64,000 bases of DNA, taken from positions 936,363-1,000,362 of the forward strand of contig LNKV01000003.1 in assembly GCA_001465935.1 (NCBI GenBank), given 5' to 3'. Shown here one piece after another: positions 46,275-59,298 of this stretch. How positions within the stretch are numbered: position 1 is the stretch's first letter; every line of letters starts with the position of its first letter. The notes under the pieces are model-generated. The model searched no databases and was not told the DNA's origin. It was given only the letters and a program-made list of their open reading frames with translations. A program made the translations under genes and the position numbers. The DNA is from Clarireedia homoeocarpa (taxonomy: Eukaryota; Ascomycota; Leotiomycetes; Helotiales; Rutstroemiaceae).

Positions 46275-47481
46275 CTTTCATTTCCATATCATCCACGTAC
46301 TACAACTAGGTTGTAAGGAATATATCGTCGACCACGATTGAATTTAAATGAAAGGTTTTTGCTGGTGGTGTAAAAAACACCGCTAGTGCTGCAAATTAAA
46401 TCTCCATCAGCACGTGATGCAATCTCTATCAAAATTTAATCGTGATATGGAATCAATCGCGATATGGAATCAATGTGTAGCATGATGGACAAATAGAAAG
46501 ATAATATATGTACAGGATTTTCATCTGGTTTGCAAGCATGTCATCATTGTTATGGCTAGGTACCAATATAGTTTTAATACGACCTTTGATTTCTCATTGC
46601 TTTCTAGTTACAAGTTTCTGCTGCTCTGCAGTTTCATCCCATGACCAGACCAGCAAGGAGATAATAATAATATTGGAACATCCTGATCGACTTCCTAACG
46701 ACGGAGTACCACCACCTGCTATCCAAAGCAAGACTTGCGGAGGCGAGCCTGCTGATTTGAATAGCCAGTTGTGTTGAGCACAGGAGGTCAAGTTACCCAC
46801 CAATGGAAACTGTACCCTGTAGTTACATGATGATGCTTTCTGTGCATCGGTTGCTCCATATAGAGAAAGAAGAAAACGTTTAGATGTGAAAGCACAAGAA
46901 GTCTGCTAATGACCCAAGTGAAAACCCGATTTGGCACGCCGAAGAGTAAAAGAGTAACCATCGCAAGAAAATTTAAAATAAAAAAAAACAAGGGAAATCG
47001 AGTCTATGTCGTTCCTGATGCAGGTACAGGTACAGGTCGAGCTGCGCAGACGCTCGTGTTGTACCCTGCGCTGAAGATAATGTTGTCATATCGAATCGTG
47101 TTGAGATCTTTTAAGATCAAGCTGCTATGGTACAAAAAGGCCGAAAACGCGCATGAAATCCGTTCCCATGATGCATGCTGTTGCCGTAGAAATTGTAAAG
47201 AAAAAAGTAAGCACAGGGTGCAATACCTTAAAAATGATGCTAATGTAACAAGGGACCGTGAAAATCGTATGTGAATACAACCACCGAAGATGTGAAATCA
47301 ATTGCAAGCAGGAAATCATGATGGGGAAATTCATGAAGACATTCCGTGCTGATGACTGCCAGATCGATTGCAACATCTACTGATTCGAAAAATTGAATAT
47401 CGTTCCTCGTACCGTTACAAGCGTTAAGAATCGTATCGTCATGCCAAGATGTCAACCAATTTTGTTCTTGAGAAAGATGTT
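46275..47481. other. Intergenic between TAD3 and the PUF gene
   Basis: About 1.2 kb, with no convincing coding frame. The PUF 3' UTR probably occupies its right-hand part. A 121-codon plus-strand frame at 46909-47274 is Lys/Arg-rich and has no family resemblance. Confidence 0.5.
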
Positions 47482-50400
47482 TTACAGCCAATTACCGCCC
47501 CCAGGCTGAGGCGCAGCTCTTCCGTAGCCATATGGGTGAGCAGCATTGGGCGATGTTAGGCGATCGTTGGTAGGAAAACCACCGCTTTGTTGAGTGGGCG
47601 GGCGAATTGATGGGAGCGGCATACCATTGGTGATTGGTGTCTGGCCGAGACCATTTGAGAATCCACCAACGGAGTTGACAAATCCACTGGCAGAGGCATT
47701 AGAAAGACCACGCTGATGACGAGCAGCGACCTGACCATTCTCGGTGTCGTTGGGGGTCGACTGGCCGTTGGAGCTGTTGCCACGGCTTTCATTTCCTTGG
47801 ATTTTTGCTTGAATGCGGCGACCGTAGGGTGTTGTACGAATGGCCGGGAGATATGGACGAATTGCTTCGATGAGCCGTGTCTTCATGGCCGGATTGGCAT
47901 AGTCCAGCGCAGTCTGGATAACGTAGTTGGCGAATGAATCACGAAGAAGACGGTCAAGCTCAGTGGGTTGCAGCATTTCTTCGATCAGCATATCCTTGGA
48001 AGGCTCCTGAGCACAACGGAGACACTTCTCAATGACATTGGAACTGAACTTCTGTTTCGACAGTTGAGCCACGCGTCCTTGGAACATACCAACCAACGGC
48101 TCCGTGAAGATTGGCTCATTTAAATCTAGAATATATTGGACAACATAATTGCCAAATGGATCCTGAACCAACACGTAAGCGTTGTTTGAAATCTGCCTAA
48201 TCAGCCAAGCCTTTTGCTCGCCAGAAGCATGATCAATGCAGCGTTGGAGAACGCAACAACCATGTCTGTGAGTACCAACATCAACACAGTGTTGTCCAAC
48301 AGCGTCAAAAATAAATTGGGCATCTGCAGGGGAAAGCTTGTTGAGACACTTTTGAATGACGTGATTGCCATTTAAATCCTGGATCAGCTCAACCACACGA
48401 TATCGCAATGCGCCAATGATGGTTTGAACTTGGCCGGGGGTGGATATAAACTCGATCATTTTTTGGAGCGCACGAGTCCCATGTTGATTGAGCGCGATGC
48501 GAACCAAATCGTGAGAGGCGTTTTCAATTAGAACAGTGCGCTCTTCATCGTTGCAATACTCCAATAACTTTTGGCACAAATAGTTACCGAAAGGATCGGT
48601 CATTAGCTCAATGACATGCTGATTGGTCTCAAGCCAGATCATATGAACTTGCTCAGGATTGCGGTCCTCTAACTTTTTCTGGAGATAGCGGCAGCCATGC
48701 TGATCCTTGCAAAGGGCATAGATTTCCCCACCAAGCTGCTCCAATGCCACATTGGCGAAACGATTCATAGCTGAGAAATCGTTAGTTGTGTCTTTAATGG
48801 AAGTATGTGGAGAGTTACCTTCGCCATCATTTTGTCGACGCTGCTGAATGACTCGTGCTTGGCTATCCCGAGGTCCACCATTCTGTTGATACATGGAATT
48901 TCCGTAATTGCCATATGCATTAGGAGGAGAGTACATAGGCTGGCCAAGTTGCATATTTTGCAAACCCATAGACATCATGTGCATATTATATGGATTGTAG
49001 TAGCCAGGGACAGATGTAGGAAAATTCTGCTGGCCAGTCGGGGGAGTAACCGGCGATGATACTTGAGCTTGACTCATGCCTTGAGTCAAAGCTGGACCAA
49101 ATGGAGCAGCACTGGCTTGGAGAGCAGATTGGATAGATTGGAACCCACCATTCTGAGCCTCGCGCAGAGTTGCTACATCTCCTGCAGCTAGCTCACGGCT
49201 GAGTCTGTTCATAGCATTTGGTGGAATACGACCCAGACTTGCGTTATGATTATGCAAATGTTGTTGAGCGTGCGAATTAGGAGTATTATTGGCAGTTGTC
49301 GCCATGCCGTTCGTCGATGTGCGCATTGTGGGGACGTCGTTAGCGGAGTAAGACGATTGTAGCTTGGGCGGAGTCGCGTGGACATGCTTGGAAGGTGATG
49401 TTACTTGACTTGCGACATCTTGAGGACCATCATAGAATTTCAAATCTAGTGAATGGCGGTAGGAAGGGCGGACACTGATGGGAGACTCCGCAGCGCTAGC
49501 TTGGCTGATGGAAGTTGTGATGCTCCCTTGTTGAGGAGACTGAAGGCTGTTCATTGGAAGACTTTGTTGATTAGGACGATGACGAGCAAAGGAGCCCCAG
49601 CCGTTCGCATTGGCTTCCGGTGCGGGTGATTGTGACAAAGCTAGATCGAGGGCTGCCGAAGAGGCGGAAAGCTGTGTAGATAAATTAGCGAATGCCTCCA
49701 AAACAAAGGTGAAAAGACGTACCAAGCCAGGGTATTCCTCTCGACGAACAAGAATAGGAAACTTGTCATCAGTGGCGTTCATGTTCAAATATTTATCGAC
49801 GTTTGCTGGTGCAGAATTCTCGTCTTCACCGAAGAGGAAACGAGCGGTGTTTGTTTGGTCAAGTGATAGCATCTCGTGCATACCGTTGCGAGACTTGGTA
49901 ACAGGCATTGAATATCTATTGAGACTGGGAGTTTGTTAGCAAGAGGACCAACTTTCTTGAGATTGAACAAAAAGTGGAGGGCAGGAAAGAATACGATGAA
50001 GATGTTTGATTGTAGAAGATATGGTTATGAACTCTGTTTCTGTTTCGGAAACTTGTCCAGCAAGCAAAAGAGTATTATTGTTTAAGAATCGGAAAGCGAA
50101 AGCACTTGAAATGCCCAGAAAGTTGGTGTACAGCCGTAAGGTTGAAATGTTGAAGAATGGTTGTCGATGTGGAAAATAGAGGAGGAAGTAATAAGAGAAG
50201 TCCGTAGCCGGCCGTTGATCGGTCGAAGAATTTTCAACCACAAAGCACAGTGAATATGACTTCTTAGATGTTGCAGTGATATTAAAACTTTTTCAAAGAC
50301 GGGATCAAAACGGCTCTTTACGTGAACTACGTATGCAGAAACGGAAGAAAAAATTACGACGCTTGAAAACAAGATAGGAAGATTGGGAAAAGGGTAGGAC

Positions 50401-51819
50401 TATCTTCTCAATCTCAGGCTATTCTGGCACCTAGTCCTCAAGGCGTCCCTTCTTTCGTTGAACAAATAGTATATAAACCGACCAATGATACATTGAGAGC
50501 TCAAAATCAAAGTTGAAATCCAGACCGAGTTTCTGAGCAGCGGGGCTGAGTCATAAGAAGCTCCAATCAACCCTTATTGTATGGGCTCTCTTCGAACAGG
50601 GTCTTGGTGGGATCAGAGCGCAACACCTGAAATATTGAGAATATAGACAAATGAAACCCCTCTCCCTTGGCCGGCCAACCCACTTGAGATGAGCAGATAT
50701 GTTGGAGGTAAAATGGCATGCGCAAAGCGTAAGAGAAGCTTTGAGTGTTGGAAATGCTGGAATATAAACACAATTTTGACAGGAGAAAATTGCTACTTAC
50801 GCGTTGGTGGAGCGGTAACTCGTTGGGTCCTGTTTCACGGCCTCTTCTTTCTCGTCTTCATCCGAATTGCGCCTCGTGCCTGGTACAGACTTAGAAGGGA
50901 GTTCATCATTAATCGGATGTCTGGACTGCATGATACCTGATTGTGGGGAGGTCAGTTGGGACCCCGATCTGCCTGGTCGATTGTAGAGACCCGGAGGAGA
51001 AGTAAGACTAGAGGTGGAATAGCGATTCGGGCGAGAAAATGCCGAAGGGAATCCAGAGGAGCTTTCTCTGTATTCTGGCGGAGTAGTGGGCTCTGATTGA
51101 TGCCCAGCGTTGTTGTTATTGTTGCTGTTGGCGCGGCCAAGGTCTTCTTGCATCTGAGCTAATTCCTGTTCTTCTCTGCGTTGTTGCAAATCCAGAAGTT
51201 GCATCTCTGCCTCAAAACGCCGTTTTTGTTCTCGGAGTCGCTCGTATTCAAGTTTCTTTTTTTCTAGCTGATCAATCCGTCAGACCTCGAAAAAACAGGA
51301 TTCGGACAATAATCTTCGCATCGGCGTAGGTGTATGAAGGCTTGCGTGCAGGATGGAGGGACAGCGGGAATTTAAACGTAACAGAAAGTCTTTAGAGATG
51401 CGATTGCTTACCAGCTGTACTTTATGGTACGTCTATTTAGAAGCAACAAGATTAGCATGTGATATGAAGACCGGACTCAAACAATACAGGATTTAAAGCT
51501 CGTGCGGCTGCTGTAGAAGGACAATAGAAATTGTGGTTGACTTGACAATACGATTGCTTACCGAGGGACCATATTCTTGATTGTCTGGGGCGCCGCGCTG
51601 ACTGGTAATCGACGCGATTGTAGGCACTCTGCCAGAGTCGGTAGTGAATCTTCTCGTCAATGCCCCACGATTCTCTTGCTGCTGTAATGATTGTGGCATC
51701 CTGTTGCCATTTCGCGGAGGAGAAACGAGGCCGAGCAAGGAAGCATCATTTCTTGAAGACTGCTGGTTGCGAAATCGCAGCTCTTCCATCCGATCACTCG
51801 CACTATTGGAATAGGCCAT
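47482..51819 (-). CDS. Pumilio (PUF) RNA-binding protein, Puf4/Mpt5 type
   Basis: Post-transcriptional regulator that binds UGUA-containing 3' UTRs. Six exons (minus): 51562-51819, 51412-51432 (21 nt), 50801-51267, 49723-49915, 48819-49671, 47482-48770; spliced product 1026 aa. Introns at 49672-49722 (51 bp) and 48771-48818 (48 bp, branch site ACTAAC) are in frame without stops, so a naive reading frame misses them. An 885-bp intron (49916-50800) links the N-terminal part ending RSTNA to YSMPVTKSRNG. The N-terminal half is disordered with a Glu/Gln/Arg coiled coil (LEYERLREQKRRFEAEMQ). The PUF domain (about 605-925) has eight repeats with cores CRYLQKK, NYLCQKL, TRALQKM, NHVIQKC, CCVLQRC, NYVVQYI, SNVIEKC and NYVIQTA. 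A Gly/Asn-rich tail follows. Confidence 0.9.
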
Positions 51820-54655
51820 GCTGTTTAGCTATATGACTGCAACCCGTCAGACGTCAGAATGCGCAATTGAAGGCTGGCTGGAGTGAGGTCTCGACGGTGG
51901 GGGATGCGATGCGTCGGCGATCAGTGAATCACTCGGCCAGGTGGACGTCCCACCACTTGACTTACCTACAAAATATCAAAACAATCCAAAAAGGAACCTC
52001 CTCGTCCTGGAAAGCCAGGCGCGGCAGCAGAAATGTTGTATCCAAAAATGAGTGTGTAGAATGCTGTAAAAGTTGGGGGAGGTTGATGGCGCTAAACGAA
52101 GTAACTAGTAAAGACGTGCCCAAAATGATACCTACTGCGACCCTTCACAACCCTGACCTTGGAAGATATCTCTCATAGGTCCGCAAATATTAACGCACAG
52201 TGTGCGGCGTACGGGATCACGATATGATAGAAGTTGGAACGTCCCAACACAATTGCAGCATAAGGTGGATGGGCAATTCCAAGGTTTACGAAGGCGGCCT
52301 TTCTATTCAGGGAGGCATTCACGGGAGGCGTCGATTAGTTAAGTACGGTTTTGCTGATTAAAAATGGCTTTCACGATGGTCAGGTTACGTTGTTCGTACA
52401 GTACAGTCCTGCCTCTTACGAACGGGTTGAATACGGAGCCTTCACGACCAGCAGAAGCACTATTGGTAAAGTGTCACAACTCAAAGAATAACATTCCTTG
52501 ATCATCGACACCGCCAAACCCAGCTTGGTGCAGGAAATCGAGGACTGTAACCCTCGGGGCGATAGGGAGGCAAGGCGAGACCGGAGAACATCCAACTGGC
52601 TTCTGATGGGCAGTGGGAGTTTTCGTAAGATTGCATCTTTTTCGTGTGTGTTCGAGGAAGTACCCAGATGTTTAATCCTACAACTACCTCCCGTCGATTT
52701 CCTCCTATTCCTTACATACTCAACTAGCCCGAGAGCTACCTGGATTCCCCTCCTTTCATTTTTCAGCAGCACGGAGTTATGATGGACATCTCCCACAATT
52801 ATAACCTTTAGGAGATGGACCCTTATTGAATCGTCTCTTGTTTCGAGGGGTAAACGGCTATAGCCTCTGAGCCCAGCCAATCAAGCGCGGGTATTGGATG
52901 TGGGCCAGCGCAGTGATGGTGCAGCAATTTCGTAAGTTCGTACAGTTGGCAGGATCGAAAGCAGTAAGTAATGAGCTTGTCTTGTTGCCCAACCTCCTCG
53001 ATTTGAGGTCCAAGGGTAACGGTGAGTATCAAATAACAAGGCGCTCTGCATGCGATTCTTGAGCAGATGCGATATATCATATTTCTTAAGGACAAACAGA
53101 CAAGAACCTCAACCTTTGGGGCTGATACGAAGTAGAAACAGGTAACTAATCACGGTGCGCTAGCTGTTCTTTCCATCCCTACGGTAGAATCAATCCCTTG
53201 GTGCTACGATGAGGCGGGGCCAGAATCCGGCCATGTTACACCCCGTGATCGTCTGTTGCCTCAACCTCGGAGAGGTCTGATTTCGCAACAGTGCACGTAT
53301 CACTCACTCACTTCGAGCTTCCCATCCGTCGTAGAGTAAATTATGCCGAAGATGGATGGATGTTGAGACCTGTGCATCCTGGATCCCTTTCAAGACACAC
53401 AACGACTGACGGAAACTAATGATCTCATTCGACTCTTGGTACGAAGGACGAAGTAGTTCACCTCGTTCTTTGACCTATCCATCAAGCACTCCATAATAGA
53501 CGCATGCAACCAAAAAAAGATGGCATTTTCTCAGGAACAATCACGGTAGCTGCGTTCCCAGTTCCGCGACTCGATGAGTGATTGGCAGGTCCTCGGTGGC
53601 AAAAGGTGTCTGCAGTGGAGCACCTCCAATCAGCTATGGTCACGATCTTCTCGTCATGCAGTGACCATCTCGAGTAATCAAGCAGTACTTCGTACTCTAC
53701 AAGTAATAGGTATGACGTTCAATCCAGTACTGCGTTTGCAGGCAGCCGATTCTAAGGCAATGGCAACCAATTCCTGAAAGAATCTTGCTACTATGGGTTT
53801 CCCAGCACCATCGTGAGATGTGGTTTTAGGATGAGTCAAAACTCCGCATTTAAATCATCGCGCTATCGTAAACGTAAAGGAAAATTTGGCTGTGCTAAGG
53901 TAAGCCTGCAACTTGTCTGCTGCATCGAATCATGACATGAAAGGGAGTGGGGTTATAACTCAGTGGCGCTCATCCATAATATCTTGGATCTGGCGGTGAA
54001 GTAGTCCCAATTTTAGGAATTTGGTGGAGGGTGGAAGTACACAGTATGAAGTATGACATTACTCTTGAGGTACTTTGTAGACAGAAATGGATGCATTCTA
54101 GAATGCAACCTGGATAGAACTAGATATAGACTACTGTAATTCGTGCCTTGCAGATACATACCTACGGCTATGCAAGAGAAACGAAGCCCTGACTTCATCC
54201 TTCTAAGTTTCATCTTACTGACAGACAATAATGCATGAAGGTTTGCGGAGCCTTTTCCTGACTGGAGCAAGTCGGAGATAAGTTGATAACCACAGGCTGA
54301 TGTAGAAGCCGAAATGGTGAGGATGGCGAGTATGGCTCTACGGTGCAAGAATGCCAGTAGATGTAGATATACAACAGAATAGGACGACGATGACTTCAGC
54401 TGTGCGCTGACCATAAAAGTCTCCATTAGTCATGCTGTTCTGTACTGCAGAGGAACGAAGTATGGACTTAACACTAGGCTGGTCAAGCCCCTCGAATGTA
54501 TTAGTATTAGCCTTGCTTTAACATCGCTACTATTTATGATTGGATGGAACTTCGCGGGGTAGAACTATTGTGCAAGGGTCAAAAAATAAACTTCGGCCTG
54601 GAATTTTTGAACGAGCCACCGACTCATCTCTTTTTTCATTCAAACAGAATTTGAT
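51820..54655. promoter_or_regulatory. 2.8 kb divergent region between the PUF and RNA polymerase III genes
   Basis: No convincing gene. The longest frames, 52416-52880 (minus, 154 codons) and 52498-52782 (plus, 94 codons), overlap each other and resemble nothing I know. A CGTACAGTACAG motif near 52394 echoes TACTGTAC motifs elsewhere. It probably holds two promoters and long 5' UTRs. Confidence 0.45.
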
Positions 54656-57600
54656 ATGCCTCCCAAAAAGAAGGCCAGCGGCCCTGTGGAAGTCACAGCT
54701 CAAGCAAATCTTTCGAAGAATGTATGCGAAAATCCTCATGCATTTAATTGGTATCAAATGCTTACTCGAAATCTAGGACCAAGACGCGGCGCAAGATGGG
54801 CCAGAACCAGAGGCTGAAAATGCCAAACGGAAAAGGACGAAGGCGAAGCCGGCTGGTAACCCCGTACCTGAGCCAAAACGAGACGACGACGTGGGTTTTT
54901 ACTTAGAATCATACTTGCGAGAGCTTGTGTTGATCACGTTTGTAGGGTTTTGCGGCATTACTCGAGCCATTCTATGGAGGTAAAAGTCTGACGGATCCTA
55001 TTAACACGGCAAAGGTAGAACAGCTTCTGCATCTTGACAATTGTTTCTGACACGCTTCAGGATAAATGGAATCTGGTGCCTGCTTTCCTAAAGGTCAAGG
55101 GTCTTGTCAAGCAGCACATTGACTCTTTTAACTACTTCGTCGAACACGAGATCAAGGACATTGTCAAGGCGAACAAGAGAGTTACGAGCGATGTTGACAA
55201 GTATTTTTGGTTGGAGTTAGTAGCATTTATTGGAATCAAAATGGCACTTGAAGACTGATCCTTTACAGATATACGGATATCCATGTCGGTGAGCCAGAAC
55301 GACTTGACTACGATGACCGCAAGCCGCAAAACGAGATTACCCCAAACGAATGCCGTCTACGAGACATGACTTATGCAGCACCCATCCGTGTCGACATAAA
55401 ATACATCCGAGGCAGGACTATCATTGCAAGAAAGAACATCGCGATCGGGAGGATGCCAATAATGCTGAAAAGCTCCAAATGCCGTTTAGCTGGGAAAAAT
55501 GACCGACAGATGGCGCACATGAATGAGTGTGCATTAGATCCGGGTGGATATTTCATCGTCAATGGAACAGAAAAGGTCATTCTTGTTCAGGAGCAGTTGA
55601 GCAAAAATCGAGTAATCGTTGAAGCGGACCCAAAAAAGGGTATCGTTTCCGCATCAGTTACCAGGTTAGTGCGGGGTCTTAACACTTACTCTACTTGTGC
55701 TAAGCTAACATCTGACAGTTCTACACATGAGCGGAAATCCAAAAGTTACGTATTGCTGAAGAAGGAACGGATCTATCTCCAGCATAACATTCTGCAAGAA
55801 GCTATACCAATTGTCATCATACTGAAGGGCATGGGCATTCAGTCGGACCATGAGTTACTACTACTGGTTGCTGGCTCGGATGAGCGATACCAAGATGAAT
55901 TCTCTGTTAATTTCGAGGAAGCGACGAAACTCGGGGTCCACACCCAACACCAGGCTCTTGAATACATCGGAGCTCGTGTGAAGATGGGGAGCCGAGGAGC
56001 TAAAGGGCCTGGAGCCCCTCAGCGTCGGAATTATGTTGGCGATGCTCTGGAGGCCCTCGCGAACATCATCATTACTCATGTTCCTGTTCTTGGACTAGAC
56101 TTCCGACCAAAGGCACTCTATATCTGCTTCATGGTTCGGAGGGTCTTGATGGCGATGGTAAACCCAAAGCTTGTGGATGATCGTGATTACGTGGGCAACA
56201 AACGCTTGGAATTGGCCGGGCAGCTTCTATCCTTACTTTTTGAGGATCTATTCAAAAAGTTCAACTCCGATTTGAAGATGAACATTGACAAAGTTCTGAA
56301 GAAACCAAATAGAACCATGGAGTTCGACGCATATAATCATATGCAATCGCACGGCAACTACATTACTCTTGGGATGAATCGTGCTATCTCGACTGGAAAC
56401 TGGAACTTGAAGCGTTTCAAGATGGACCGCGCAGGTGTCACGCATGTCTTAAGCAGACTCAGCTACATTAGTGCCCTCGGAATGATGACTAGAATCAGCA
56501 GTCAGTTCGAAAAAACGAGAAAAGTCAGTGGACCTCGTGCATTGCAACCGTCCCAGTTTGGAATGCTGTGTCCATCAGATACACCTGAGGGTGAAGCTTG
56601 TGGGCTGGTCAAGAATTTGGCGCTGATGACACATATTACTACATATGACGAAGAAGAACCGGTCAGGAAACTGACCTTTGTTCTTGGTGCTGAGGATATT
56701 GTGTCAATGAGTGGCAGGGAGATCTACGAAAAAGGGGCCTACGTTATCTTCGTCAATGGTACACCTCTCGCCCTCACCAGACAACCAAAAGTGTTTTTAA
56801 ATTCTTTCCGAAAGTTCCGCCGTATGGGTCGCATCTCGGAGTACATTAGTATTTTCATCAATCACCATAGCGCTGCTGTGCACATTGCTACTGATGAGGG
56901 CCGTATTTGTCGACCCCTAATTGTGGTCGAAAACTCGAAGTCAAAAGTCAAGAAACACCACCTCGAGGAGCTCAGGCGAGGCACCATGGACTTTGATGAT
57001 TTTTTGTATAGAGGAATCATTGAGTATGTCGATGTCAATGAGGAGAATGATTCCAACATTGCAATTTCTGAGAAAGACATAAATGAGACAACCACGCATC
57101 TTGAAATTGAGCCTTTTACAATCCTTGGTGCTGTTGCAGGACTCATTCCGTACCCACATCACAACCAGTCTCCGAGAAACACATATCAATGCGCTATGGG
57201 TAAGCAGGCTATCGGCGCCATTGCATACAATCAGTTTTCTCGCATTGATACCCTACTATATCTTATGGTTTATCCACAACAGCCTATGGTCAAGACTCGA
57301 ACTATAGAACTGATCAAGTATGACAAGCTCCCTGCTGGCCAGAATGCAACCGTCGCTGTTATGTCTTTCTCAGGTTATGATATTGAGGATGCTCTTGTCC
57401 TCAATAAGTCTTCTTGTGACCGAGGATTTGGTCGTTGCCAAGTATTCCGAAAATACTCTACTCAATTGAAGAAGTACCCAAACCGATCCCAAGATCGTCT
57501 TGCCGACAAAGTCATCGGCGAAAACGGTAAACCTATCACAAAGCATAAAGTATTAGGAACGGATGGTCTCGCAAATGTTGGTGAAAAGATAAGCAGTGGA

Positions 57601-58548
57601 GAGGTTTATCTGAACAAGGAGGTACCAGCAAATACCACTTCGTCTGGTATTGGCTCGGATTATGGTTCCAACGATCACAGAGCAGCGCCAATGAGCTACC
57701 GCTTGCCAGACCCGGCCTATATTGATAAGATCATGATGTCACAGACCGAGAACGAGAGTATGGTCATTAAAGTCCAAACGCGACAGACGCGACGACCTGA
57801 ACTGGGAGACAAATTTTCATCTCGCCACGGTCAGAAGGGTGTTGTTGGTATCATTGTCAATCAGGAAGATATGCCCTTCGCAGATTCTGGCGTCACTCCA
57901 GACATTATCATGAATCCACATGGTTTCCCGTCCCGTATGACTGTTGGAAAGATGCTGGAATTACTCTCCGGAAAAGCTGGCGTTCTCAATGGTACCCTTG
58001 AATACGGCACATGTTTCGGAGGGAGCAATGTAGATGACATGGGTGCGATCCTCATCAACAATGGCTTCAGTTACTCAGGTAAAGACTTCGTTACGAGTGG
58101 TATCACAGGAGAGTCATTGCCAGCTTATGTCTTCTTCGGTCCAATCTACTACCAAAAGTTGAAGCACATGGTTCAAGACAAGATGCATTCTCGATCTCGA
58201 GGTCCTCGGGCTATTCTAACACGTCAGCCTACAGAAGGTAGATCAAGAGACGGAGGTCTGCGTTTAGGAGAGATGGAGAGAGATTGTTTGATTGCTTATG
58301 GTGCCAGCCAACTGCTACTGGAGAGATTGATGTTGAGTAGTGATGCTCACGAAGTTGATATTTGTGAAACTTGTGGGTTGATGGGGTATCATGGTTGGTG
58401 CCAGACATGCAAAAGCTCAAAGGGCGTGACAACGATGACCATGCCATACGCAGCGAAGTTACTGGTACAGGAGATGCTGAGTATGAATGTCCTTGTGCGA
58501 TTAAAGCTCGAGGATGAATTCCCTCACTCTGGATATGTTAGAGGATGA
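54656..58548 (+). CDS. RET1: DNA-directed RNA polymerase III second-largest subunit (RPC2/Ret1)
   Basis: Catalytic-core subunit of RNA polymerase III, which transcribes tRNA, 5S and U6 genes. Exons: 54656-54721, 54777-54890, 54946-55014, 55061-55215, 55269-55664, 55719-58548; product 1209 aa. The Lys-rich N-terminus (MPPKKKASGPVE) is followed by LLEPFYGGKSLTDPINTAK and DKWNLVPAFLKVKGLVKQH, diagnostic of the Pol III paralogue. An in-frame 54-bp intron (55665-55718) would be missed in a plain reading frame; removing it gives VSASVTSSTHERKSKS. Core motifs: QFGMLCPSDTPEGEACGLV, SGYDIEDALVLNKSSCDRG, GDKFSSRHGQKGVVG and the C-terminal zinc ribbon CETCGLMGYHGWCQTC (about 1149-1164). The exon 2 donor (GTGGGT) is non-ideal but is the only one that keeps frame. 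Confidence 0.95.
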
Positions 58549-59298
58549 TCGGGATTTTGTGGATATGTTAAGATGATAGATACTAGAGAACTTATTATAT
58601 TGGGGAGGCGTTAAATCTTTGGAGCGGGTGGGTATCAGAATGCATAGCACCGGCGTATATATAGCTAATTTGTAAACTATATTCAAATATTTCTGCATGT
58701 TGCATCAATGATATTGTCAGATACCTTGTTCTCTGCTGCTCAGTGTAGCAAAGTTCTCAAATCCAGACAGAGTAGACATTTCAGTCGATGCCAGAGCCTG
58801 CTCTTTCTATAATTAAAGTTGCTCTTATATTTGGACATTGGAAGTGAACCATTGATCGAGTTCCAAGAGGAATCTCAAAATCCGAAATCAATATGATATT
58901 TTGACAAAGAGCTGGCGGTTTATCTTCGTGTCGTCGTTCACCTGTAGGTGTACTAACTCTTTGACCAACTCTTGACCTTCGATGTTCGACCAAAATATTT
59001 GCTTTTGAGATCTCTGTTCAAGCAAGTGTATATATAAATTCTTAATATCCTAATTTTGTTTGGATATTCAGGTGTATAAAATTTCAATGTCCAGATCTCG
59101 TTTGAACAATCAGAAATCCAAAGCTTGTTGGACTGTTAGTACATCGAGTTCTACTGGCGGTTGATGTCAAATTGGCTAGCGTGTTCGGTGTTTTAGAGCC
59201 GAGTTACCTCATATCGATAAAATAAACGTAAAGCTACGCTGCACAATCAATCATCACTATTCGCACATTCACAGGAACTTAGAGCGCCTGCAGCCACA
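58549..59298. other. Intergenic between RET1 and EMC7
   Basis: AT-rich spacer holding the RET1 3' UTR and EMC7 promoter. No coding signal. Confidence 0.55.

Noticed and set aside
46909..47274. 121-codon Lys/Arg-rich plus-strand frame
   Set aside because: Lies in the probable 3' UTR of the PUF gene and has no domain features.
52416..52880. 154-codon minus-strand frame overlapping a 94-codon plus-strand frame
   Set aside because: Both strands open at once, no recognisable motif and no splice continuation; probably spacer between divergent promoters.
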